Of a DNA stretch of 64,000 nucleotides, positions 20,894 through 28,807 are shown in pieces. The position numbers and the translations under genes are program-made. Where the stretch lies: assembly GCF_001293565.1 (NCBI RefSeq), contig NZ_JXMU01000022.1, forward strand, positions 1 through 64,000. Reading direction: 5' to 3'. The stretch is from Ahrensia marina. Its GTDB lineage: Bacteria; Pseudomonadota; Alphaproteobacteria; Rhizobiales; Rhizobiaceae. Every line of letters begins with the position of its first letter. Position 1 is the first letter of the stretch. The notes below the pieces were generated by a model. The model was not told the DNA's origin and made no database searches. It saw only the letters and a list, made by a program, of their open reading frames with translations.

Positions 20894-21397
20894 CTAGCTG
20901 TCTTCCAGCGCGCGTTTGGCGGCTTTTTTCTGTGCTTTTTCGTCGCGTTGGATCAAATTGTCGGACAATTGTGTCAGTGCGCTTTCGAACTGTTTTAGCT
21001 GTGAGGAAGAAAACCCTTTCAGCGCCTGTTTCTCGGCTTTCTTTGCCGCTTTGCGGACTTTTTTCAGAATGTCGCGGCCAGCTTCAGTCAGTTCAACTTG
21101 CACCTGACGTCCGTCGCTATAGCCTGTGGATTTTGTCACAAAACCCTGTTCTATTAGCCGGCCAATGGATTTTGTAATCGTTGGCGGACGCACGCCAATA
21201 TGTTTTGCTATCTGGCTAGGGCTAAGCGTTTCATGTTCTGCAAGCAGAGCAATTATCGTTTCCTGACCGGCATAAAGACCGGTTTCCAACAGATGGCGCG
21301 CTGTATGTGTCCGTGCAAGCCGCGCTGCATTTTGAAGAGCGGCGAGTATGAATTTTGGCACTTCGCCGTCATCGGTTTCGATAAAGTATTTAGCCAT
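20894..21397 (-). CDS. MarR-family transcriptional regulator
   Basis: 167-residue winged-helix regulator. The recognition region (about residues 58-85, LSPSQIAKHIGVRPPTITKSIGRLIEQGFV) is followed by a wing with STGYSDGRQVQVELTEAGR. The C-terminus is a Lys/Ala-rich helix (140-167) that is unusually basic. It is divergent from the 8-oxoguanine deaminase gene with an 87-base gap containing a perfect palindrome, so it probably controls that enzyme, as purine-responsive MarR proteins such as HucR control purine catabolism; this link is inference. Confidence 0.88.
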   Translation of the reverse strand: MAKYFIETDDGEVPKFILAALQNAARLARTHTARHLLETGLYAGQETIIALLAEHETLSPSQIAKHIGVRPPTITKSIGRLIEQGFVTKSTGYSDGRQVQVELTEAGRDILKKVRKAAKKAEKQALKGFSSSQLKQFESALTQLSDNLIQRDEKAQKKAAKRALEDS

Positions 21398-21438
21398 GCA
21401 AATGTTTTAAGTCGGCAGATGTGCAAATGCAATTGTTG

Positions 21439-21450
21439 CAATTCGAATTG
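21439..21450. promoter_or_regulatory. Putative MarR operator between marR and deaminase gene
   Basis: CAATTCGAATTG is a perfect 12-base palindrome in the divergent 87-base region; flanking repeats (TGCAAATGCAATTGTTGCAA at 21422-21441) add further TTGCAA/CAATTG half-sites. This is the usual position of a MarR-type operator controlling both directions. Confidence 0.55.
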
Positions 21451-21484
21451 TCATACGCGAATGATGTTTTGAGGGGAAATTTCA

Positions 21485-22828
21485 ATGCGCGATAGAACTC
21501 TATGGATTAAAAACCCGTTGGCTATACTTGCGCCTGCCAATATTGATGCGCGGGGCGGGCTGCTTATCAAAGGTGGCAAGTTCACTGCGCATATTGCACT
21601 GGGGCAATCACCGGAAGGTGATTATGATGTTTTTGACGCGTCGCGCCATGTTGTCATACCGGGCCTTGTCAATACGCATCATCATTTTTACCAGACGCTG
21701 ACGCGCGCGCATCCCGACGCAATAAACAAGAAGCTTTTTCCCTGGTTGCAGGCGCTCTATCCGCTTTGGACACGCCTGACCCCTGAGGGGCTGGAACTTG
21801 CAACGCAAGCAGCGCTTGTTGAACTCATGATGAGCGGGGTCACGTGCAGCTCCGATCACCATTATGTCTACCCTGACGGACTTGATGATGCGATGGATAT
21901 TCAGGCCGGTGTTGCCGGTGACTTAGGCGTACGGATGGTTTTGAACCGTGGCTCGATGAACATGTCGGTAAAAGATGGCGGGCTGCCGCCTGACAATATT
22001 GTTCAGGACGCTGATGAAATTCTTGCCGATTGCGAACGGGTTATTTCCAAATATCACTGCTCGGATGAAGGCGCGATGTTGCAGGTTGCGCTTGCGCCGT
22101 GCTCTCCGTTTTCCGTAACCAAACAATTGATGACTGACACTGCGACGCTGGCGAAAAAATGCGGCTGTGCGCTTCATACCCATTTGGCGGAAACTGAAGA
22201 CGAAAATGCTTTTTGCATAGAAACAATGGGGTGCCGGCCGCTTGACTATCTGGAAGAAACCGGTTGGCTGACCGACAAAACGTGGCTCGCACACGGTATT
22301 TATTTCAACGACGATGAAATCAAGCGCCTTGGTAAGGCGGGGACCGGTGTTTCACACTGCCCGTCCTCAAATATGGTTCTAGCTTCCGGCCATTGCCGCA
22401 CACGTGAACTGGAGGCTGCGGGCGTAAAAGTCGGTCTTGGGGTCGATGGATCGGCCTCCAGCGATTCGTCGAACCTGATGGAAGGTGTGCGTCACGCGTT
22501 GATGATCAACCGTCTGACATATGACGCGACAGTCAGTCACGATGATGCTTTCCGTTGGGCCACGAATGGTTCGGCGCAATGTATCGGGCGCCATGATCTG
22601 GGCTCGCTAGACGTTGGAAAGCAAGCTGATATAGCGATGTTCACGCTCGACGAGCTGCGCTTTTCAGGCGCGCATGATCCGCTTGCAGCCCTTGTATTAT
22701 GCGGAGCACACACTGCGGACCGTGTTATGGTTGCCGGAAAATGGACCGTTGTTGATGCCAATCCTGTCGGCGTCGATTTGGCCAAGCTGCGCGCGGATCA
22801 CGGGCAGGCATCCAAAGTATTCAGGTAG
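21485..22828 (+). CDS. 8-oxoguanine deaminase-like amidohydrolase
   Basis: Zinc-dependent deaminase of the amidohydrolase superfamily; 447 residues. The family set of metal ligands is visible: NTHHHFYQ (65-67), HTHLAETEDE near 230, AHGIYF near 270 and LGVDGSASSD near 320. Sequence pattern and length match the 8-oxoguanine deaminase / hydroxyatrazine hydrolase-like group, which converts 8-oxoguanine to urate or acts on related purines and triazines. The divergent MarR gene supports a purine-like inducer. The exact substrate needs assay. Confidence 0.86.
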   Translation: MRDRTLWIKNPLAILAPANIDARGGLLIKGGKFTAHIALGQSPEGDYDVFDASRHVVIPGLVNTHHHFYQTLTRAHPDAINKKLFPWLQALYPLWTRLTPEGLELATQAALVELMMSGVTCSSDHHYVYPDGLDDAMDIQAGVAGDLGVRMVLNRGSMNMSVKDGGLPPDNIVQDADEILADCERVISKYHCSDEGAMLQVALAPCSPFSVTKQLMTDTATLAKKCGCALHTHLAETEDENAFCIETMGCRPLDYLEETGWLTDKTWLAHGIYFNDDEIKRLGKAGTGVSHCPSSNMVLASGHCRTRELEAAGVKVGLGVDGSASSDSSNLMEGVRHALMINRLTYDATVSHDDAFRWATNGSAQCIGRHDLGSLDVGKQADIAMFTLDELRFSGAHDPLAALVLCGAHTADRVMVAGKWTVVDANPVGVDLAKLRADHGQASKVFR

Positions 22829-22954
22829 GCCTTGTCAGCAATGTGTCTGATTTAAAGTCATCGCGTAACAATACGGACAAATTTTCTGCAATACTGTCTC
22901 TGGAATATTGATCTCGGCTAACTACATACGAGACTTAAAGAGGGTGTTGAGTTG

Positions 22955-23863
22955 ATGGATACACTAACGCGGATGCGAACCTTTGTGGCAGTTGTTGATC
23001 ACGAGGGCTATTCTTCTGCAGCTCGTGCAATGGGCAGATCGAAGGCCTTGTTGTCCAAATATGTACGGGAACTGGAAGACGAGGTTAGCTCGCTTCTGCT
23101 CAACCGTACGACACGGCAATTTTCCCTCACCGAAGCCGGGCACACCTATTACGCCCGTGCTGTAGCTTTACTCCGCGAATTTGATGAACTGCAGGATATG
23201 ATGCGCGAGGCGCGCGCCGGACTTAGCGGCCGGGTCCGTCTTTCCGCTCCGCGCACATTTGCCGATACGACACTGGGCCAAAGCCTGATCGATTTTTGTA
23301 AAGAAAATCCGGAAGTCCATCTGGATATTGAACTCGATGACCGTTTTGTCGACCTTGTTGAAGAAGGTTTTGATCTAGCCATCCGCATGTCGGCGCTGGA
23401 TGATTCATCGCTCATTGCAAAACGGGTTTCAGCGTTCAGGGTAGCCGCTTATGCTTCGCCTGAAACGATAGAAAAATACGGAATGCCGAAGTCGCCGGAA
23501 GATGCTGTCAACCTGCCGTGGGTGGTTGATACCAATGCACGGCGCCGGGATGTGCTGCCCTTTCAGGATGAAGACGGCAACACGAAACCGCTTCAGGTGA
23601 AAAGCGCGATGTTTGTCAACTCTCCATTGGCAACACGGACCGCTGCATTGAACGGACTTGGTTTTGCCATGTGTCCGGAATTTGTTGTTCGCGAGGATGT
23701 CGCGCAAGGATTGCTGGTTCCGGTACTGGATGATTTTCTGCGAATTGAAAGCGGCATTTATGCCGTTTTTCCGCACCGTAGACATCTGCCGGCCAAGATC
23801 CGCGCTCTTGTCGATTTTCTGGCGGACTGGTTTAAAAAGTACGATGCGACTATTCGTTCTTAA
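22955..23863 (+). CDS. LysR-family transcriptional regulator
   Basis: 302-residue LysR protein with the N-terminal helix-turn-helix (about residues 15-40, GYSSAARAMGRSKALLSKYVRELE) and a substrate-binding domain. The RSKALLSKYVRELE and FSLTEAGHTYY patterns fit the DsdC/CrgA-like group. The ATG at 22955 follows AGAGGG; a TTG three bases earlier is equally in frame. Target unclear: it stands between the deaminase gene and the DUF1007-NicO pair, all in the same direction with gaps of 71-126 bases. Confidence 0.88.
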   Translation: MDTLTRMRTFVAVVDHEGYSSAARAMGRSKALLSKYVRELEDEVSSLLLNRTTRQFSLTEAGHTYYARAVALLREFDELQDMMREARAGLSGRVRLSAPRTFADTTLGQSLIDFCKENPEVHLDIELDDRFVDLVEEGFDLAIRMSALDDSSLIAKRVSAFRVAAYASPETIEKYGMPKSPEDAVNLPWVVDTNARRRDVLPFQDEDGNTKPLQVKSAMFVNSPLATRTAALNGLGFAMCPEFVVREDVAQGLLVPVLDDFLRIESGIYAVFPHRRHLPAKIRALVDFLADWFKKYDATIRS

Positions 23864-23934
23864 TTAAGAACATTACTGCCATAAAAGAGCCAGCTTTAAA
23901 TGGCGTAAAACAATTTTGGAATCAGACCGGAAGC

Positions 23935-24582
23935 ATGTTTAGACATTTAGCTATATTATTGACTGGCACGATGTTTGTTGCAGGCTTGCCTGCTGCAGCA
24001 AATGCTCACCCGCATGTATTTGCTCAAGCGCGGATGGAACTTAAATCGACACCGCAAGGCACGATTGAAGAACTGCGCCATGTTTGGCGTTTTGACGAAC
24101 TGTTTACAGCAACAGTTATGATCGAGTTTGATATGGATGAAAGCGGTGATCTAAACGACGAAGAGCTTGATGTTGTCGCCAATACGGTTTCCTCGTCCAT
24201 TGCCGATTTCAACTATTTCCAGAATATTGAAGTCAATGACCAGGATATTGGCTTTAAAAAAGTGACGGAAATGGCAATTTCTGTTGAAGATGGCCAACTG
24301 CTGATTTTATTTTCAACCGTTCCTGCTGAAGAGGTGGCTCTTAAAGATGCGCCTAAAATCGGCGTTTTTGATCCGACTTTTTATACAGCGATCGAGTTTT
24401 ACAGCGAAGACGACATGGTTTTGATTGATGCACCGAAAGGGTGCTCGCGCACAATGGTGGTGCCGGACCCTGATGAGGCAATCGAACAAAATCAGCAGAG
24501 CCTGACCGAAGCGTTCTATGACACAACCGAGAACGATATGAGCAAAATTCTTGCGACCCGTATGGAAGTTACATGCTCGTAA
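23935..24582 (+). CDS. DUF1007 periplasmic protein, partner of NicO transporter
   Basis: 215-residue secreted protein with a Sec signal peptide (1-24, ANA before HPHVFAQ). The HPHVF motif right after cleavage, typical of DUF1007, could bind a metal. It carries an acidic, EF-like stretch EFDMDESGDLNDEELD (about 63-78). DUF1007 genes usually sit directly before NicO/RcnA-type nickel-cobalt transporters, as here with a 10-base overlap, which suggests a periplasmic metal chaperone role; this is family association rather than direct proof. Confidence 0.85.
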   Translation: MFRHLAILLTGTMFVAGLPAAANAHPHVFAQARMELKSTPQGTIEELRHVWRFDELFTATVMIEFDMDESGDLNDEELDVVANTVSSSIADFNYFQNIEVNDQDIGFKKVTEMAISVEDGQLLILFSTVPAEEVALKDAPKIGVFDPTFYTAIEFYSEDDMVLIDAPKGCSRTMVVPDPDEAIEQNQQSLTEAFYDTTENDMSKILATRMEVTCS

Positions 24583-25574
24583 AATGGCGCTTTGCTATAG
24601 CGGCTTTAGTGTTGGTTGGTGCTTGTAGCAGCGTCTATGCGCAGTCCTCGCTTGGCATTGGCGGCGCTGAGCAGCCGGTTGCGCCAAGCGGCGGCCTATT
24701 CGGTTCGTTTTTTACCTGGATTGGCACTGAACAACGCGCGTTTTACCGCTCCATGACAAATGCTTTGAAAACCATGCGCCAAGATGGCTCTGCTGTCTGG
24801 CTTCTGGTCGGGCTTTCGTTCCTTTACGGCGTTTTGCATGCGGCGGGGCCTGGTCACGGCAAGGTTGTGATTTCATCCTATATGGTTGCCAATGAAACGG
24901 CATTGCGGCGCGGTGTCGGTTTGGCACTTGCTTCATCAGTGCTTCAGGCGATTTCCGCGATTGTGCTGGTGGGCGCAGGATTTTTATTGCTGCGCGGCAC
25001 GTCGGTTTCAATGACGGATGCTTCCCAGTGGTTGGAAATTGGCAGTTACATTCTGATTATTGCATTTGGCGTCTGGCTTTTGTGGCGCAAGCTAAAAGGT
25101 TTTTACGCCCGAAAGCATGAAAGTCACGCACACAAGAGCGGCGGCCATAATCACGCTCACGACCATCACCATCATGATCATAGTGCGGGCGAAGTCTGTT
25201 CGAGTTGCGGTCATGTGCATATGCCAAGCCCGAGTACCGTCGACCGTCCGCTCGACTGGCGTTCGGCTGGCGCTGCCATTTTTGCCGTTGGTATAAGACC
25301 CTGCTCGGGGGCTGTGATTGTTTTTAGTTTTGCCTTGCTTAACGGGCTTTATGCAGGCGGCGTTGTCTCGGTTTTTGCGATGGCTTTTGGCACGGCGATC
25401 ACCGTATCGATTCTCGCCATCTTATCGGTGACAGCAAAAAATGCAGCTTTGGCCCTATCCAAGTCACCGGTCATGAACGAGCGGTTACATTTGGGCATTG
25501 AGGTGTTTGGCGCAGGGCTTCTGATTGTTTTGGGAAGTCTGCTGCTTGCAGGCGCATTGACACTTTATCTTTAA
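24573..25574 (+). CDS. Nickel/cobalt transporter, NicO/RcnA family
   Basis: 333-residue membrane protein with about six to seven helices, a possible N-terminal signal (1-23), the NicO motif HAAGPGHGKVVI (89-100), and a His-rich cytoplasmic or periplasmic loop (about 182-216, 13 or more His) ending in a CSSCGHVHM metal-binding-like motif. This places it in the high-affinity Ni/Co transport superfamily; whether it imports or exports cannot be decided from sequence, though RcnA-type members with His loops are exporters. It overlaps the DUF1007 gene and probably forms one unit. Confidence 0.87.
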   Translation: MLVKWRFAIAALVLVGACSSVYAQSSLGIGGAEQPVAPSGGLFGSFFTWIGTEQRAFYRSMTNALKTMRQDGSAVWLLVGLSFLYGVLHAAGPGHGKVVISSYMVANETALRRGVGLALASSVLQAISAIVLVGAGFLLLRGTSVSMTDASQWLEIGSYILIIAFGVWLLWRKLKGFYARKHESHAHKSGGHNHAHDHHHHDHSAGEVCSSCGHVHMPSPSTVDRPLDWRSAGAAIFAVGIRPCSGAVIVFSFALLNGLYAGGVVSVFAMAFGTAITVSILAILSVTAKNAALALSKSPVMNERLHLGIEVFGAGLLIVLGSLLLAGALTLYL

Positions 25575-25810
25575 TCTTCGCGCTTTGATTTGCTACGGCC
25601 TCGCAGCCAAAGCCCGACAAAGGGTAAAATCAAAAAGGCCGCAATGACACCGGCTGTCAGATATGGATTACTGGTGCCGACAGCACTCATTATATTCGGC
25701 AAAAAATAAGTGACGACGCAGAAGCCGATGAAAATTCCCGCAGCGGTAATTATCGTTTTGCGGTCATAGCCGGTATTTTTATCTTTTTCGGGCACTGTCA
25801 AAGTGTCCAT
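25571..25810 (-). CDS. Small two-helix membrane protein, unknown
   Basis: 79-residue protein with two hydrophobic segments (about residues 19-40 and 47-70) and a basic tail (RGRSKSKRED). It starts inside the last codons of the upstream SDR gene (13-base overlap) and its stop overlaps the NicO stop by four bases, so it is probably the last gene of the GNAT-SDR transcript. I do not recognise a family. Confidence 0.6.
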   Translation of the reverse strand: MDTLTVPEKDKNTGYDRKTIITAAGIFIGFCVVTYFLPNIMSAVGTSNPYLTAGVIAAFLILPFVGLWLRGRSKSKRED

Positions 25811-26556
25811 CCCCCATCAATTGGCATGGCTGTTCCGGTTGTAAATGCGGATGCATCTTCTGCAAGATAGAGTGCCAGAGCGGCAATTTCATCAGCTGTG
25901 CCCACACGTCCCATTGGTTGACGTGCGACAAATTGTGCGTGTGCTTCCTCATAGCTGCCAAGTGATTTGCCAAGCTCTCCAACCCGCTCTTCCCATGACG
26001 GGGAATGAACCGTTCCCGGACAAATGGCATTGCATCTGATATTTTGCTGAATGAAATCAACGGCAACCGATTTGGTCAGGCCAATTACCGCTGCCTTTGT
26101 GCTGCCATAGGCATAGCGGTTGGGCGCGCCTTTGAGAGAAGATGCCCCGGAGGAGAGATTTATAATTGAGCCCGAAGTTCCCTTGGCGCTTGCACGTTCA
26201 ATCATATCCGGCAAAAACGCCTTAATGGTGCGGTGCATGGACTTCACATTAATGTCGAATGATCGGTCCCAGGCATCTTCATCGCAGTCAAGCACCGAGC
26301 CGTGATGGACATAGCCGGCGACATTAACAAGAATATCAATAGCACCCACTTGTGCCGCATAGTCCTGCACTGCGCCGGTATTTGTAACATCCAGTGAGCG
26401 GATGTCTTTAAACGGCGCTTTTTCAAGCTTTGCAGCGTCTATATCGCTGGCATAGACCTGCGCTCCCTCATCGTGAAACATTTGCGCAATAGCACGGCCT
26501 ATACCTTGTCCGGCAGCGGTTACAACGGCAATTTTTCCATCAAGGCGTTTTGTCAT
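25798..26556 (-). CDS. SDR-family oxidoreductase (DHRS6-like)
   Basis: NAD(P)-dependent short-chain dehydrogenase of 252 residues with the cofactor motif TAAGQGIGRAIA (13-24), NVAGYVHHGSVL, catalytic Ser (LSSGASS), and Tyr-Lys in YAYGSTKAAV. The pattern resembles the DHRS6/2-keto-3-deoxy-L-fuconate dehydrogenase subgroup. It overlaps the GNAT gene by four bases upstream. The substrate, a hydroxy acid or sugar acid, is not certain. Confidence 0.85.
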   Translation of the reverse strand: MTKRLDGKIAVVTAAGQGIGRAIAQMFHDEGAQVYASDIDAAKLEKAPFKDIRSLDVTNTGAVQDYAAQVGAIDILVNVAGYVHHGSVLDCDEDAWDRSFDINVKSMHRTIKAFLPDMIERASAKGTSGSIINLSSGASSLKGAPNRYAYGSTKAAVIGLTKSVAVDFIQQNIRCNAICPGTVHSPSWEERVGELGKSLGSYEEAHAQFVARQPMGRVGTADEIAALALYLAEDASAFTTGTAMPIDGGWTL

Positions 26557-27245
26557 ATCAATGCGTTCCGTATTTCTTGAAGCGATGCCTTTTGATGACC
26601 TGCATTATCAAAATTCGACGGCTCAAGCCAAGTCTTAAAGGCGGCTTTGATGTTTGGCCAGTCGTGATTGATCATCGCATACCACGCGGTGTCGCGATTT
26701 TCACCTTTCGAGACAATGTGGTTGCGAAAAACGCCTTCAAACTGAAAGCCAAAACGCCGGGCCGCACGGTGCGACGGTGCGTTGTCATTGTGCAGTTTCC
26801 ATTCATAGCGCCGGTAGCCAAGATCATCGAACACATGTTTGGTCATCAGATAATGCGCTTCTGTTGCGCCAATAGAGCGCTGAAGTTCAGGTGCATGGCA
26901 AACTGCGCCGACTTCAACGCAGCCATTTGCCGGATCCATGCGCATATATGAAGCCATGCCACAGAGTTCTTGCGATGCCGGATTGCGGAATACCATTGTG
27001 TGATACGTGCTTTGACAGGCATTAAGCCAAGCGCCGAACTGGTCGGCATTATCGAAATTTGGGTTCGGAAAGTAATAAGCCAGCTGGTTAAATTCTGTAC
27101 CGCCAAGCGCATCCCAAAGATCAGCCGCCATCGCCGGTTCGTAGGCTTCAAGAACGATATGTTTGCCTTTGAGCAAGTCGGGTTTTGGAGCCGCGCATCC
27201 TGTCCAGTTCTTTAAATCTTCCTGCATGGTCCGTCTCACCCACAT
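26553..27245 (-). CDS. GNAT N-acetyltransferase, RimJ/RimL-like
   Basis: 230-residue acetyltransferase of the Acetyltransf_3 type. It has the substrate half with FNQLAYYFPNP, the core VEVGAVCHAPELQRSIGATEAHYLM with the acetyl-CoA loop (QRSIGATEA), and the end motif RRYEWKLHNDNAPSHRAARRFGF. This subgroup usually modifies small molecules or N-terminal residues. The ATG at 27245 is used; an in-frame ATG at 27227 is an alternative. First gene of a GNAT-SDR-small-membrane-protein unit with coupled overlaps. Confidence 0.83.
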   Translation of the reverse strand: MWVRRTMQEDLKNWTGCAAPKPDLLKGKHIVLEAYEPAMAADLWDALGGTEFNQLAYYFPNPNFDNADQFGAWLNACQSTYHTMVFRNPASQELCGMASYMRMDPANGCVEVGAVCHAPELQRSIGATEAHYLMTKHVFDDLGYRRYEWKLHNDNAPSHRAARRFGFQFEGVFRNHIVSKGENRDTAWYAMINHDWPNIKAAFKTWLEPSNFDNAGHQKASLQEIRNALI

Positions 27246-27377
27246 TGACGCGAAATTTTTCTTCTTTCATAAAACATCGATTATCCCCCACCCACCCCAA
27301 AATCGTTGGGCGCAAGGAAAACTTGTCACCGGTTCAATGTGTGGCTGTATGATTATCGGGAATGAAAAGGCTTTTGG

Positions 27378-27767
27378 ATGTTTGAAAAACGAATTCTGCA
27401 ACTTGTTGTTTTGGTCGCGTCGCTGGTGCCGATCGGGGCCGGCTTGGGCGGCATTATCGTTGGGCCTTGGCTGTTTGGCGCCCGCAGCTATTCGGTCGAT
27501 CTGATCAGTCATGTTGGATATTTATCCGGTCTTTTATTGGCCATTGGCTTGCTGTTTGTTTTTTCAGTTCCAAACATCGAAAAGCATAAAAGCCGGTTTT
27601 TAATCCTCGGTTTCATCGTTTTCGTCGGTGGCATCGCAAGACTATATGAAGGAATGCTGACAGGGTTCGGTACACTGCCGCATCAATTGGCTTTGGGAAT
27701 GGAATTGGTGGTCACGCCCCTCATTATATTATGGCAGCGGCGTGTTGCCCGCTTGGGCGGCTATTAG
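27378..27767 (+). CDS. DUF4345 membrane protein
   Basis: 129-residue protein with four hydrophobic helices (about residues 7-30, 45-65, 73-93, 103-120), matching the DUF4345 pattern with GGIARLYEGMLTG between helices 3 and 4. Function unknown. It stands alone. Confidence 0.72.
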   Translation: MFEKRILQLVVLVASLVPIGAGLGGIIVGPWLFGARSYSVDLISHVGYLSGLLLAIGLLFVFSVPNIEKHKSRFLILGFIVFVGGIARLYEGMLTGFGTLPHQLALGMELVVTPLIILWQRRVARLGGY

Positions 27768-27793
27768 AAGTTGGGAAAGGAATATAACCACAT

Positions 27794-27824
27794 AAAAAAA
27801 CGGGCGATCCTTGTAGATCGCCCG
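27794..27824 (-). terminator. Rho-independent terminator (minus strand)
   Basis: Perfect 9-bp stem 27801-27809 / 27816-27824 with a six-base loop and a seven-base T-run on the minus strand. It ends either the small RNA proposed here or the DUF533 gene transcript, which stops 127 bases upstream. Confidence 0.85.
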
Positions 27825-27875
27825 AGTGCGCGGACCCAAGTTGGGAGGAGACCTTAAGCCCGTGAAATCTCTAGT
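27794..27875 (-). ncRNA. Candidate small RNA with anti-Shine-Dalgarno CUCCUCCC
   Basis: On the minus strand a segment containing CTCCTCCC (complement of 27843-27850) lies ahead of a perfect terminator, CGGGCGATC (complement 27824-27816) / GATCGCCCG (complement 27809-27801) followed by seven T's (27800-27794). A CtrA-type box lies at 27896-27910. Such CUCCUCCC loops mark anti-Shine-Dalgarno sRNAs in Rhizobiales. The 5' end is not determined. An alternative reading is the 3' UTR of the DUF533 gene (stop at 27951) or a tiny ORF of eight codons (27854-27880). Confidence 0.5.
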
Positions 27876-27895
27876 TCCATAATGTCTCAACTTTC

Positions 27896-27910
27896 CTAAC
27901 AAATGGTTAA
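27896..27910 (-). promoter_or_regulatory. CtrA-box-like site
   Basis: Minus-strand TTAACCATTTGTTAG fits TTAA-N7-TTAA with one mismatch, the binding layout of the alphaproteobacterial cell-cycle regulator CtrA. It lies in the DUF533 downstream region and just upstream of the small-RNA candidate. Confidence 0.4.
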
Positions 27911-27950
27911 CGGTAAATTTCCATTAAGCATATGCTTGCGCATTGCGCTG

Positions 27951-28667
27951 TCAGGTGGTCGCCTGATTGATAGTGGCTTCGATGTGATCGACGAGTGGAT
28001 CAGGTAAAGACAGGCGCCCGGCGAGCATGTCGAGATAGCCGCGCTCTGCCCGTGTCTGCGGGTCAATTGCCAAGCGCGAAGCGGTATAAAGCTCGACGCG
28101 TTGCGCTTCTGTTTTGGCCGATGAAACAAGCGTATCAATATCAACAGGCTTGGACAGTTCAGCGCGGATGAAGTTTTGCGCATCTTCGTCATAACCGCCC
28201 ATGGAAAGTTTCTCGGCTATGCGGGCACGCTCATTATCATCAATATGGCCATCAGCGCGGGCTGCAGCAATCATGGCTTTGACAAGGGACAGTGTAAACT
28301 CATCGGCACCTTGCGGTGCTGTTTCGGGTGCAAAGTCGCTGTCTTTGGGAGGTGTCAGCACGTCCTGTTCTGCGCCTTGAGCCTCGATCTCTTCTGCTTT
28401 TTGGCCGCTCTGATAGTTTTGGTAGGCTTTATAGGCAAGGCCGGCTACAGCTGCGACACCGCCCACTTTGAGAGCAGAGCCCGTAATGGAGCGTCCTGCG
28501 CCAGTGCCGAGTAAAACAGCAGCAAGTGCGCCGGTGACAAGCGGGTTGTCCTTTGCCAGTTGACCGACTTGAGAGGCTTTGTCACGCACGGTGTTATTGC
28601 CGCCTTCAGCACCGCCGGGAACAGGCGAATTTAAAAGATCATTCAAAAGTTTTTTAGGATCGAACAT
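27951..28667 (-). CDS. DUF533 / TerB-like protein
   Basis: 238-residue protein from the ATG at 28667, which has GGGAGA seven bases upstream; an upstream extension to 28811 is not plausible because it runs over the terminator. It has a glycine-rich hydrophobic segment (about residues 35-75, PLVTGALAAVLLGTGAGR) and a C-terminal TerB-like helical domain (about 115-235) with acidic AAARADGHIDDNERARI, a pattern of DUF533 (YebE) and tellurite-resistance TerB folds that may bind metal. Probably inner-membrane-associated; function unknown. Confidence 0.78.
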   Translation of the reverse strand: MFDPKKLLNDLLNSPVPGGAEGGNNTVRDKASQVGQLAKDNPLVTGALAAVLLGTGAGRSITGSALKVGGVAAVAGLAYKAYQNYQSGQKAEEIEAQGAEQDVLTPPKDSDFAPETAPQGADEFTLSLVKAMIAAARADGHIDDNERARIAEKLSMGGYDEDAQNFIRAELSKPVDIDTLVSSAKTEAQRVELYTASRLAIDPQTRAERGYLDMLAGRLSLPDPLVDHIEATINQATT

Positions 28668-28750
28668 CCGTATCTCCCAGTTTTTGTTCGCACTGGACAG
28701 ATGGGGACGCTTGGGATGCGATGCAATGTTTAACCGATAAATTTCGGTCC

Positions 28751-28788
28751 TAAAAAACAAAAACGCCGAACATACTATCCGGCGTTTT
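28751..28788 (-). terminator. Terminator of the takQM-like operon
   Basis: Stem AAAACGCCG (28760-28768) / CGGCGTTTT (28780-28788); on the minus strand it is followed by a T-rich tract (TGTTTTTTA). It lies 20 bases after the TRAP large-permease stop. Confidence 0.85.
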
Positions 28789-28807
28789 CTCAATTCATTT
28801 ATTGGTT

